Assembly (NCBI RefSeq): GCF_026163565.1
Contig: NZ_JAPDKN010000004.1
Location: 62,001 to 126,000, forward strand
Direction of reading: 5' to 3'
From: Chryseobacterium sp. YIM B08800
GTDB taxonomy: Bacteria; Bacteroidota; Bacteroidia; Flavobacteriales; Weeksellaceae
Length of the DNA stretch: 64,000 bases
Shown: positions 41,019-49,257 of the stretch, one piece after another
Numbering within the stretch: the stretch's first letter is position 1
How the letters are laid out: each line of letters starts with the position of its first letter
Made by a program: the position numbers and the translations under genes
The notes under the pieces: model-generated
The model's database searches: none
Seen by the model: the letters and a program-made list of their open reading frames with translations, nothing else
Told to the model about the DNA's origin: nothing

Positions 41019-43538
41019 TTATTTTTGTGTCGACCTATATGTTTCCACCAATCTCACAAACTCTGCTCTGTAACCTTCATCATCTTTTCCTCTTCCTTTT
41101 TTGGCCAAGTTTTCTATTTCTTTTACATCTTTATTTTTAATTAAAGCAGAATTTCTTAAAACCAAGCCAAACCAAGCTACAGATGAAGCAAATTTAAAGT
41201 CATCGCTTGAAGATAAAAAAGATTGATTGGTATTTTTAACCACCTGAAATATTTCAGAACTTGTATCACCATCTGGTTTTTTATACCTGAATTTTACGGT
41301 TGCCAATTCATCATTAAAATTTTCATCATTTGTGTTTTTCGTATACTTTAAATCGTTTTCTTTTGGTAAAAATTCAGAATTCACATCGTTTGGAATGACT
41401 TCGTATAAAGCGGTAACGGTATGACCGCTTCCTAATTCTCCGGCATCAATTTTATCGTTGGTAAAATCTTCATTCTTCAATTTTCGGTTTTCGTAGCCAA
41501 TTAAGCGATACGATTTCACATATTTCGGATTAAATTCAATCTGAATTTTGACATCTTTAGCAATGGCATACATATTTCCGGCAAACTCTTTTCCAAGAAA
41601 TTTATTGGCTTCCTGAAGATTGTCGATGTAAGCATAATTTCCGTTGCCTTTATTCGCTAAAGTTTCCATTCGGTTATCTTTAAAATTCCCCATTCCGAAA
41701 CCTAAACACGTAAGAAAAACTCCTGATTTTCTTTTTTCTTCCACCAAAGTCTGAAGATCGCCCGTAGAAGATGTTCCCACATTAAAATCTCCATCTGTAG
41801 CGATTATCACTCGGTTATTTCCATTTTTTATAAAATTTTCCTGAGCCAATTTATAGGCTAATTCAATTCCTTGTCCACCTGCTGTACTTCCACCTGCCTG
41901 AAGTTTATCTAAAGCTTCAATGATTTTTCCTTTTTCTTTAGCTGAAGTTGGTGGCAAAACCATTCCTGCACTTCCTGCGTAAACTACAATTCCTACTTTA
42001 TCGGTTGGTCTTAATTGATCTAAAAGAACTTTAAAAGATGATTTTAGCAGTGGTAATTTATTCGGTTCATTCATCGAACCAGAAACATCAATAAGAAAAA
42101 CAAAGTTTGAGTTGGGAAGTTTATTTGTTGGAATTTCTTTCCCTTGCAAACCGATTTTCAATAACTTATGTTTACTATTCCAAGGTGAATCGTTGTATTC
42201 TGTATTGATTGAAAACGGTTCATTATTTTTAGGTTGTGGGTAATCATATTTAAAATAATTAATCATTTCCTCAATTCTTACCGCATTTTTATTCACATAT
42301 TCTCCATTATTAATCATTCTTCGAATGTTGGAATAAGCCGCTTTATCTACATCAATCGAGAATGTAGAAACTGGCTGACTCTTCGTCAACTCAAACGGAT
42401 TTTCTACAAAAGCATCATATTCTTCATTATTCTTTTGTTGAATTTGTTTTGATACATTGATGCTATCCTGAACTTTCTGCAGTTTTTCAAAAGCTTTTCT
42501 TTCTTTTCTCGAAAGTTTTTTAGTTTTAATTACAATCACTCCATTTGAAGCTCTGTTTCCGTAGATTGATGTAGCTGCTGCATCTTTTAAAACAGAAACG
42601 CTTTCAATCGTATTCGGATTTAAATTGCTAAAAGCTTTACTGTCTGAAATTTTTCCGTTGATAATATATAAAGGATTTGAGCTTGCATTTAAAGAACTCA
42701 TACCTCTGATTATAATAGGATTAGAAGAACCAGATATTCCGTGGTTTGGTGCTATTTGTAAACCAGAAATTGTTCCAATTAAAGTTTGTGAAATATTATT
42801 ATTTTGTTTGAATTCATTTCTGATATTATAATTTGGTGCAGAATTTTGATATTGAGTACTATTATTATTTCCCATCGCAATTATTGGTGATGAATTTACA
42901 TAACCCTGCGAATTGGATTTTTGATTGTTTACAATTTCTGTAGATGTTATTGAAGTAGCACTTGAAGTATAAGATTGTTTTTTTACAGCTCTATAACCGG
43001 TCACTACAACTTCTTCAATATTAGTTTCTTTGTCATCTTTATCTAAAACCCCGTCACCATCTCGTTCCATGTAAACTACATTTCCTTGTGCTATATTTGA
43101 ATTCTGCGACGGTATTTCATTATGATAAATCGGAGAAATTCTAGGTATAGGAACAACTGACTCATATACTAAAACTTCAGGCTTCTGAACTTCTTTTTGA
43201 GTATAAATTTCCTTCTCAATATTAGATTTTACCATACTGTCAATCGCCTGAACACTAGAATTTACTTTAGGAGAAACCGTGTTATGAGCAATTGCAGGTT
43301 TATTTATTTCAGAAACATTATTTTTATTAATGAAATAAAATGCTCCTAAACCAATAATTAAGCTTGCAGCAATTCCATAAGGAAACCATATTGGGATAAT
43401 TTTCTTCTTGTCTTCTTTTTTATCTAATTTTTCTTCAACTTTAGCCCAAACTTTATCAAAACCCGGAAAAGTAGCTGGTTCTTCCAAAGATTGAGAAGCC
43501 TCATTGAATTTTTTATCAATATCGTGATTATTTTCCAT
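41019..43538 (-). CDS. Membrane-anchored SusC-plug/von Willebrand A fusion protein
   Basis: The 839-residue protein has a short cytoplasmic N-terminus (residues 1-46) and one membrane segment (about 50-70). A periplasmic linker carries a calcium-loop-like DGDGVLDKDD (160-169). Next comes a region with SusC/RagA plug signatures: IEEVVVTGY (174-182), IIIRGMSSLN (275-284), PLYIINGK (289-296), VSVLKDAAATSIYGNRASNG (314-333). No beta-barrel follows. After a charged helical linker (341-373) comes a vWA domain (conserved start near 379, MIDAS DVSGS at 484-488, ATDGD near 580) and a DUF3520-like end. It directly follows an ECF sigma gene, so the N-terminus is placed like an anti-sigma factor. It lacks a zinc-binding anti-sigma motif. 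Confidence 0.92.
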   Translation of the reverse strand: MENNHDIDKKFNEASQSLEEPATFPGFDKVWAKVEEKLDKKEDKKKIIPIWFPYGIAASLIIGLGAFYFINKNNVSEINKPAIAHNTVSPKVNSSVQAIDSMVKSNIEKEIYTQKEVQKPEVLVYESVVPIPRISPIYHNEIPSQNSNIAQGNVVYMERDGDGVLDKDDKETNIEEVVVTGYRAVKKQSYTSSATSITSTEIVNNQKSNSQGYVNSSPIIAMGNNNSTQYQNSAPNYNIRNEFKQNNNISQTLIGTISGLQIAPNHGISGSSNPIIIRGMSSLNASSNPLYIINGKISDSKAFSNLNPNTIESVSVLKDAAATSIYGNRASNGVIVIKTKKLSRKERKAFEKLQKVQDSINVSKQIQQKNNEEYDAFVENPFELTKSQPVSTFSIDVDKAAYSNIRRMINNGEYVNKNAVRIEEMINYFKYDYPQPKNNEPFSINTEYNDSPWNSKHKLLKIGLQGKEIPTNKLPNSNFVFLIDVSGSMNEPNKLPLLKSSFKVLLDQLRPTDKVGIVVYAGSAGMVLPPTSAKEKGKIIEALDKLQAGGSTAGGQGIELAYKLAQENFIKNGNNRVIIATDGDFNVGTSSTGDLQTLVEEKRKSGVFLTCLGFGMGNFKDNRMETLANKGNGNYAYIDNLQEANKFLGKEFAGNMYAIAKDVKIQIEFNPKYVKSYRLIGYENRKLKNEDFTNDKIDAGELGSGHTVTALYEVIPNDVNSEFLPKENDLKYTKNTNDENFNDELATVKFRYKKPDGDTSSEIFQVVKNTNQSFLSSSDDFKFASSVAWFGLVLRNSALIKNKDVKEIENLAKKGRGKDDEGYRAEFVRLVETYRSTQK

Positions 43539-43549
43539 TGTGTAAAAGT

Positions 43550-44068
43550 TTAAATGTTATGGTTAACCAAAAGTTCCTGCAATTTTTTTCTTGCAAAATT
43601 CAGCTGAGATTTTGAAGTTCCTTCGCTTATAGAAAGCATCGTTGCAATCTCTTTGTGTGGATAACCTTCAATTGCAAAAAGATTGAAAATCGCTCTGCAA
43701 CCTTCTGGAAGAAAATTCAGAAGCTTCAAAATATCTTTCTCAAAAGAAATACTGTCGGTTGGAGAGCCTGTCGATTCTACAAAATCTTCTTCTAACGAAA
43801 CATTCAAAGCTTTCATACTTCTCAGTTTCTGTAAACATTCATTCACTGCAATTTTCTTAGCCCAGGCTTCGAAAATATCATGATTTTGCAGTTGATTAAG
43901 TTTCGTGAAGATTTTATAAAAAGTATCGGCCAATACTTCTTGTATGTCTTCATCGTTTTTCAGATAGCGTTTGCAGACTGTGTACAGTTTGCCCGCCATT
44001 TTTTCGTAAACTTTCCGCTGTGCATTGCGGTCGTTTTTTTGGCATTCTATCAGTAATTCTTTTTCCAT
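43550..44068 (-). CDS. ECF-type RNA polymerase sigma factor
   Basis: The 172-residue protein has the sigma-70 region 2 pattern (KNDRNAQRKVYEKMAGKLYTVC, with NDEDIQEVLADTFYKIF) and the region 4 helix-turn-helix (LPEGCRAIFNLFAIEGYPHKEIATMLSISEGTSKSQLNFARKKL). ECF factors redirect RNA polymerase to a small regulon under control of a partner. The partner here is probably the membrane fusion protein encoded 11 bases downstream. The target promoter cannot be read with confidence; autoregulation is likely by analogy. Confidence 0.95.
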   Translation of the reverse strand: MEKELLIECQKNDRNAQRKVYEKMAGKLYTVCKRYLKNDEDIQEVLADTFYKIFTKLNQLQNHDIFEAWAKKIAVNECLQKLRSMKALNVSLEEDFVESTGSPTDSISFEKDILKLLNFLPEGCRAIFNLFAIEGYPHKEIATMLSISEGTSKSQLNFARKKLQELLVNHNI

Positions 44069-44671
44069 AGTCAGGCTTTATACTCTTATAGATGCAGGAA
44101 ATTTCGGGCAGGTTGGAAACATGATAAACTTTTTTTAAAAATAAGGAAAGTTGTTGATAGTTTTTAGTTGATAGTTGAAAGGTTGAGGTTCTATAAAAAA
44201 CTTTTTTAAGTTTAAAATTTCAAATCATTATTATTTAATAAAAATGAAAATAACAGGTCGCTCCTCTGGAGCTATAATCTTAAAACAACTATTAGCTATT
44301 AACAGTTTGCTCCTGATGGAGCTGTAATTATTCCAACGCGATTTATTGTTAATAGAAAATTGGGATCATAAAAGTATAAAGCTCCTAAGGAACAATCTAT
44401 CAATCTCTTAAATATTTATTTCACAAACTTTTTGAGGTTTTCTATGATATAATTTTTTTTCTAAAACTCTAAAACTCTACTCCTCTAATTCACTAAAACT
44501 CTCCCACTCAATTTTAACCCTTTTTTAACATAATATATTGTAACATATCCTTAACATTGCAGACTATTAGAATATCAATTTAAAGCTGATAAAATTACGT
44601 TTGATTAAGACGATAAATTTTAGTCAAAAACAATTTAAAGATCACCTTTAAAAACAAATAGATCGTTACTT
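44069..44671. other. 603-base intergenic region with three GCTCC hairpins
   Basis: No gene is seen. Three small dyads occur: GCTCC-tct-GGAGC (44260-44272), GCTCC-tgat-GGAGC (44309-44322) and GCTCC-taa-GGAAC (44381-44393). The first two are embedded in related sequence (AACAG before, TAAT after). They look like a REP-type hairpin cluster. The remaining part is AT-rich and includes the upstream regions of the divergent sigma-factor and C1-peptidase genes. Confidence 0.6.
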
Positions 44672-45874
44672 ATGAAAAACAAAAGATTTGCGTCATTACT
44701 TTTTGTTTTATACGCAGGAAGTATGGTGTTTGCTCAGGATGACCTGATCAACAAATTGAAGAACAATCACTCTCAAAATGCTAATTTCCAGTTTACCACA
44801 TTAAAAGATGTTGGAGCAACTTCGGTAAAAAATCAGGGTTCATCAGGAACTTGTTGGAGCTATTCTGGAAACTCTTTTCTGGAGTCTGAAATGCAGAGGA
44901 TGGGCAAAAAGCCAGTTGATTTGGCTGAGATCTTTACCGCAAGAAATTCTTATCACGATAAAGCAAAATTATACGTGTTAAATGGCGGAGCGATCAGTTG
45001 GGGAGATGGAGGTGAGCTTCACGATGTTGTTAACATGTACAAAAAATACGGAGCAGTTCCACAAGATGTTTATACAGGTTTGAAAGCAGGGCAAACTTTA
45101 AATAATTTTAAAGAAATGCAGGGTAAATTAAAGCCGGTTTTAGACAGTTTGGTTGAAGCTTCTTCAAAAGGAAAACTTTCAGATAATTGGATGGCTTCTG
45201 TGGATGCTATTTTAGATGAGTATTTAGGAAAAGTACCTTCTAACTTTACCTACGAAGGAAAAAATTATACTCCGAAAACTTTTGCTAAAGAAGTAGTAGG
45301 AATTAAACCTGAAGATTATGTTGAGTTGTCTTCATACAAAGATTATCCTTATTACCAGAAATTTGTAGTTCCGATCCCTGATAACTGGAGCCATGATTCT
45401 GACTGGAATATTCCAATGAATGATCTGACTGCAATTATCGATAATGCCGTCAACAAAGGATATTCTGTAGGTTGGGCAACAGACGTTTCTGAGCCTTATT
45501 TTTCATACAAAAATGGAGTTGCTTACGTTCCAGATGTAGATCTTGATCAAATTACTCCGGAAGTAAAAAAAGATCTATTCACTCAGCCTAAAAAAGATAA
45601 AACCATTACTGAAGATATGCGTCAGAAAGCTTTAAACAATCTTTCTACCACCGATGACCACGGAATGCACATCGTAGGTTTGGCAAAAGATCAGTCGGGT
45701 AAAGAATATTATATGGTGAAAAATTCTTGGGGTGTAACCAATGATTTTGATGGATATTTATATGTAACAAGACCTTATGTTGAGTATAAATCTACTGCAA
45801 TTTTGGTTCACAAAAATGCAATTCCTAAGAACATCAGAAAGCAATTGAAGCCAAGCAAAAGCATTGGTTTGTAA
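44672..45874 (+). CDS. C1-family cysteine peptidase (aminopeptidase C/bleomycin hydrolase type)
   Basis: The 400-residue protein has a signal peptide (residues 1-22, after VFAQ), unlike cytosolic aminopeptidase C, so it works in the periplasm or outside. The catalytic set is complete: Q55 and C61 in QGSSGTCWSYSG, H333 in DHGMHIVG, and N351 in VKNSWG. It is monocistronic with a strong terminator. The role is probably peptide degradation for nutrition, inferred from the signal peptide and family. Confidence 0.95.
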   Translation: MKNKRFASLLFVLYAGSMVFAQDDLINKLKNNHSQNANFQFTTLKDVGATSVKNQGSSGTCWSYSGNSFLESEMQRMGKKPVDLAEIFTARNSYHDKAKLYVLNGGAISWGDGGELHDVVNMYKKYGAVPQDVYTGLKAGQTLNNFKEMQGKLKPVLDSLVEASSKGKLSDNWMASVDAILDEYLGKVPSNFTYEGKNYTPKTFAKEVVGIKPEDYVELSSYKDYPYYQKFVVPIPDNWSHDSDWNIPMNDLTAIIDNAVNKGYSVGWATDVSEPYFSYKNGVAYVPDVDLDQITPEVKKDLFTQPKKDKTITEDMRQKALNNLSTTDDHGMHIVGLAKDQSGKEYYMVKNSWGVTNDFDGYLYVTRPYVEYKSTAILVHKNAIPKNIRKQLKPSKSIGL

Positions 45875-45929
45875 GAAATCATTATTGTCTACTAGGTGAC
45901 AATTTTAGATATTTAAACTTGTTAATAGG

Positions 45930-45957
45930 CCGTCTGAATTTTTTCAGACGGTTTTTT
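45930..45957 (+). terminator. Rho-independent terminator
   Basis: CCGTCTGAA (45930-45938) pairs with TTCAGACGG (45943-45951), followed by T6 (45952-45957). It ends the C1-peptidase transcript. Confidence 0.93.
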
Positions 45958-45971
45958 AGTGTTGTTTTTAA

Positions 45972-46129
45972 ACGCAAAGTCCGCAAAGGTATTTTTTCTC
46001 GCATACTGCATATTTTTCGTTCTCAAAGGCACTTCGTTCAGCGAAGGCTTCCATTTCTTTGCTGAGTGAAACGCCTTTGCGAACGAAGAATATTTTCAAT
46101 AATTAAAAAAATCTTTGCAGACTTTGCGT
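45972..46129. repeat. 158-base inverted-repeat element with ACGCAAAG ends
   Basis: The left half aligns with the complement of the right half over most of its length. ACGCAAAGTCCGCAAAGG faces TCTTTGCAGACTTTGCGT, and inner blocks around CGTTC/GAACG and AAAGGC/GCCTTT also face each other. The ends match those of the 156-base element at 26725-26880. It carries no reading frame. As RNA it would form one long imperfect hairpin. Confidence 0.75.
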
Positions 46130-46145
46130 TAAAATAAATTCAAAA

Positions 46146-46176
46146 AAACCGCTTTCAAAAAAATTGAAAACGGTTT
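46146..46176 (-). terminator. Rho-independent terminator of the Old Yellow Enzyme gene
   Basis: AAACCG-c-TTTCAA (46146-46158) pairs with TTGAAA-a-CGGTTT (46164-46176), followed on the minus strand by a U run. It lies about 140 bases after the stop codon. Confidence 0.8.
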
Positions 46177-46315
46177 CTCTAAAAATTAAAAAAATTATAG
46201 GTAAAATTATGTATAAAATAAAAGTGAACTGCTCATTTTACTTCTCAGGTAATTGTAGAAAAAAGTTTAAATAATAAATTGACCACGAAGCAAACCTGCA
46301 ATTCACTGTAGTTTT

Positions 46316-47377
46316 TTAATAAAGCACTCCTAAACTAGAACCAGCAAAATCTGTAAGCTCTTCTACTCTGCCGTCTTTAATTTTCTTTGCCCACTCATAA
46401 TCGCTCAACAAAGCACGTCCTACCGCAACCAGATCAAAATCTTCACGGTCAAGTCTTCTTACCAATTCTTTAAGGTCTGCTTTTTCAGAACCTTCTCCTG
46501 CAAAAGCTGCCATAAAATCACCGTTTAATCCTACAGAACCAACGGTAATTGTTGGTTGACCTGTTATTTTTTTAGCCCAACCTGCGAAGTTCAAATCTGA
46601 ACCTTCAAACTCAGGTTCCCAGAAACGTCTTTGTGAACAGTGGAAAATATCAACTCCGGCTTCTTTTAATGGCAATAACCAATCTTCCATTTCGTTAGGA
46701 TTTAAAGCTAATCTGCTTTTATAATCCTGCTGTTTCCATTGAGAAAGACGGATAATAATGGTGAAATCCTCTCCTACTGCAGCTCGCATTGCTTTTACAA
46801 CATCTACTGCAAATTTGCTTCTTTCTTTTAAGGTTTTTCCACCGTATTCATCAGTTCTTGTATTGGTTACTTCCCAGAAAAACTGGTCGATTAAATAGCC
46901 ATGAGCGCCGTGAATTTCCAAAACATCAAATCCCAAATCTTTCGCCGATCTTGCCGAAGCCGCAAATTGAGCAATCGTATCCTGAATATCTTCCAAAGTC
47001 ATTGTAGAAACTTTTTCCATATCCACTAAAGGATAATCTTCTGCCATTCTGGTATCACCAACATGCCAAATCTGTGGTCCCATTTTTCCTCCATTTTGAT
47101 GAACTGCATCGATTACGTTTTTCCAGCCGTTTAATGCTTCAGTTCCATAAAAATCAGGGATGTTTTGTAGATTTTTAGATCCGGGTCTGTTGATTACTGT
47201 TCCTTCAGAAAGAATCAATCCAACTTCCGAAGCTGCTCTTCTTGCATAATAATCTGCAATTTGTTGAGTGGGAACTCCGTTATCAGATTGCGCTCTCGTC
47301 ATCGGAGCCATTACTATTCTATTTTTTAGTTCTAAATTTTTGTATTGAAAAGGTTTAAACAATGATTCTGTACTCAT
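46316..47377 (-). CDS. Old Yellow Enzyme family flavin oxidoreductase (alkene reductase)
   Basis: The 353-residue protein has the OYE barrel start LFKPFQYKNLELKNRIVMAPMTRAQS, IWHVGD near residue 103, the stretch VLEIHGAHGYLIDQFFWEVTNTRTDEYGG near 150-178 and the C-terminal VAVGRALLSDYEW. These FMN enzymes reduce activated C=C bonds of electrophiles with NAD(P)H. A divergent HxlR-type regulator gene and repeated GTAAC sites in the intergenic region suggest induction by electrophile or redox stress. Confidence 0.94.
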   Translation of the reverse strand: MSTESLFKPFQYKNLELKNRIVMAPMTRAQSDNGVPTQQIADYYARRAASEVGLILSEGTVINRPGSKNLQNIPDFYGTEALNGWKNVIDAVHQNGGKMGPQIWHVGDTRMAEDYPLVDMEKVSTMTLEDIQDTIAQFAASARSAKDLGFDVLEIHGAHGYLIDQFFWEVTNTRTDEYGGKTLKERSKFAVDVVKAMRAAVGEDFTIIIRLSQWKQQDYKSRLALNPNEMEDWLLPLKEAGVDIFHCSQRRFWEPEFEGSDLNFAGWAKKITGQPTITVGSVGLNGDFMAAFAGEGSEKADLKELVRRLDREDFDLVAVGRALLSDYEWAKKIKDGRVEELTDFAGSSLGVLY

Positions 47378-47400
47378 TTTTAAAGTATTTGTTTATAATT

Positions 47401-47498
47401 GTTACACAAAGTAACTAATAATAGTTTGTTTTTGTATCTTTCAATGAGAAAATAGTGGTAACTTTGCAGTAACTTACATTAGTAACTTGAAAGTAACG
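47401..47498. promoter_or_regulatory. GTAAC operator array between OYE and hxlR-type genes
   Basis: A perfect dyad GTTAC-acaaa-GTAAC (47401-47415) overlaps a near-consensus -7 box (TTACTTTG on the minus strand) 30 bases before the OYE ATG. Further on, four direct GTAAC units start at 47458, 47469, 47482 and 47493. They form two pairs with 11-base spacing, and the pairs are 24 bases apart. This regularity strongly suggests binding sites for the adjacent HxlR-type regulator. Confidence 0.65.
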
Positions 47499-47530
47499 TA
47501 TGTAATCTTAACAACTAGTTTGGTTTTATT

Positions 47531-47689
47531 TTAACCACAAAAGTCACAAAAGACTTTGGAGTAGTTTTAAGTTTAATAATTGTGTAGAAATAAGCACACA
47601 TAAGTTTTAAAAAAAAATCAAAGATTTTTATTTTGTGAACTTGTATTTGCATTAAAAGCTTCTCTGAGATATTTAACTTTTGTGGTTAA
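47531..47689. repeat. 159-base element with 14-bp perfect inverted ends
   Basis: TTAACCACAAAAGT (47531-47544) and ACTTTTGTGGTTAA (47676-47689) are perfect inverted repeats. The length is close to the 156- and 158-base elements elsewhere in the window, although the ends differ. It lies directly upstream of the HxlR-type gene, so its right end forms part of that gene's leader. Confidence 0.7.
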
Positions 47690-47708
47690 TTTTTTAATAA
47701 TATACCTT

Positions 47709-48098
47709 ATGAAACAGAACGAATTGATGCAATACAGCTGCCCTTTAGGCAAAGCAATGTCTGCATTGGGAAGCAAATGGAAACCAATTATCGTATTGGT
47801 AATTAAAGACCGAAAACTACGTTTTGGAGAACTTGCCGTACGCATTAATGTCATTTCAAGAAAAGTACTGACCGATCAATTAAAAGAAATGCAAACTGAC
47901 GGATTAATCATCCGTGAAGAGTTTAAAGAACTTCCGCCAAGAGTGGAATACTCGTTGACTGAAAAAGGCTTGGCACTTTTACCTATCTTATATCAACTAG
48001 AAGAATGGGAAACAAAATATCATGTTTATGATCCTGAGAAAGAGAAGGATTGTAAAATGCTTTTGGAAAAAAGGGAGAAGAAAAATGCTATTGTTTAA
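47709..48098 (+). CDS. HxlR-family transcriptional regulator
   Basis: From the ATG at 47709 the protein has 129 residues with the HxlR winged-helix pattern: CPLGKAMSALGSKWKPIIVL, LRFGELAVRINVISRKVLTDQLKEM and PRVEYSLTEKG. C11 is the conserved N-terminal cysteine that can sense electrophiles in some members. An upstream in-frame start (47682) lies in the 159-base repeat and is rejected. It probably controls the divergent OYE gene through the GTAAC sites. Confidence 0.93.
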   Translation: MKQNELMQYSCPLGKAMSALGSKWKPIIVLVIKDRKLRFGELAVRINVISRKVLTDQLKEMQTDGLIIREEFKELPPRVEYSLTEKGLALLPILYQLEEWETKYHVYDPEKEKDCKMLLEKREKKNAIV

Positions 48099-48140
48099 AA
48101 TATTGAAAAATTATCATACAATAATTCGTAATCTCTAATA

Positions 48141-48386
48141 TTAGCGAAAAAATCGTTTTTTGATATATTTTACAATAAAAGTCAAAATTATTATTACAGG
48201 AAAAGAAAATATAAAAATTAATAATATTAATATCGTGAATCCCTGAATAGTACGAATATCTTGCTCTACAAGATTTATAATCATGACAGCAATTCCCATT
48301 GTAATGCTTGTTAAAATCCAGATTTTAAAAACATTAGTAAGGAAAGAAATATTTGAATTTATTTTATTTTTCAGATTGAATTTCAT
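48141..48386 (-). CDS. Small two-helix membrane protein
   Basis: The 81-residue protein has two hydrophobic segments (about 21-39 and 49-73) and a basic C-terminus (KYIKKRFFR). It has no homology I recognise. It follows the methyltransferase gene with 33 bases between, so they may be co-transcribed. Its small size makes the call moderate. Confidence 0.65.
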   Translation of the reverse strand: MKFNLKNKINSNISFLTNVFKIWILTSITMGIAVMIINLVEQDIRTIQGFTILILLIFIFSFPVIIILTFIVKYIKKRFFR

Positions 48387-48419
48387 GCGGTTAGATTTTA
48401 AATAACAATTTCAAAAATA

Positions 48420-49166
48420 TTATTTTCTTACGATTAGCATATTCGCAAACGGTGTAATTTTTTTATTCTCAACAATCACTAATCCTGCTTCCGAAATTGC
48501 TTTTTTCCATTGCTTTTTACTTAAAAAATGAAAGGCTCCGATATTGAAAAAAACGAAGTTGGTAAAATCTCTGAACTGTTCTGAAACGATGATTAAACCA
48601 TCATCTCTTAAAACTCTTTTAGCTTCTTTAAAGAATAAAACCCTTTGATCGTGATCTAAAATTTCATGAAGTGCAGTTACGGCAAGAATTACATTTTGAG
48701 AACCATCTTCAAAAGGCAATTGATGAGGTTTTATTTTTATTTCTTTAGGATTGGGAGGAAATATTTTTTTTGAAGTTTCAATTCCTTTTTCCTGTTCGTG
48801 ACGGTTTCCAAAAATATCACAAACTGTTAAATTTAAATTTGGATATTTCTCTTCCAAGCTTTTCGATAAAGGATCAAAACCGGCGTGAACTAAAATAATA
48901 TTTTCAGTTGTATTCCAATCTACAATTATTTTTAAATTATTTAATTCATATAAGTCTGAATTGTCATATAAAATATAAGAAGCCACGAGTGAAGCAATAA
49001 TGTTCAGAATAATAAGAATACTTAAAACTCTGAAAAACAAAACTAAAAGACTCGAATTAATCAAAAACGATAATCCAAAAAGAACAATAGAAACAATAAT
49101 TCCTAAAACTATTTTTTGGTAATTGAAGAGAATTACAAGTTTTGTGATTTTCATCTGTATTTTCAC
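48420..49166 (-). CDS. Membrane-anchored class I SAM methyltransferase
   Basis: The 248-residue protein has two N-terminal membrane segments (about residues 17-37 and 40-66). The Rossmann methyltransferase domain that follows begins at VDWNTTENIILVHAGFD and includes DGSQNVILAVTALHEILD and EAKRVLRDDGLIIVSEQF. Motif I is atypical (VHAGFDPLS), so the substrate is not evident. Anchoring suggests a lipid or quinone substrate. It is probably co-transcribed with the small membrane protein after it. Confidence 0.85.
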   Translation of the reverse strand: MKIQMKITKLVILFNYQKIVLGIIVSIVLFGLSFLINSSLLVLFFRVLSILIILNIIASLVASYILYDNSDLYELNNLKIIVDWNTTENIILVHAGFDPLSKSLEEKYPNLNLTVCDIFGNRHEQEKGIETSKKIFPPNPKEIKIKPHQLPFEDGSQNVILAVTALHEILDHDQRVLFFKEAKRVLRDDGLIIVSEQFRDFTNFVFFNIGAFHFLSKKQWKKAISEAGLVIVENKKITPFANMLIVRK

Positions 49167-49208
49167 TAAATTTTGATAGCCTTCAAATTTACATATTCTT
49201 CAACAAAA

Positions 49209-49235
49209 AAACCGCTTCCAAAAAGAAAGCGGTTT
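49209..49235 (-). terminator. Rho-independent terminator (bidirectional)
   Basis: AAACCGCTT (49209-49217) pairs with AAGCGGTTT (49227-49235), preceded by an A run that becomes a U run on the minus strand. It ends the fused E1 gene. Confidence 0.9.
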
Positions 49236-49257
49236 CAAAATTTATCTAAAATCTCAA

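Noticed and set aside
44260..44393. CRISPR array
   Set aside because: Only three short dyads with unequal spacing (49 and 72 bases) and no conserved repeat of CRISPR length. No cas genes are seen anywhere in the window.
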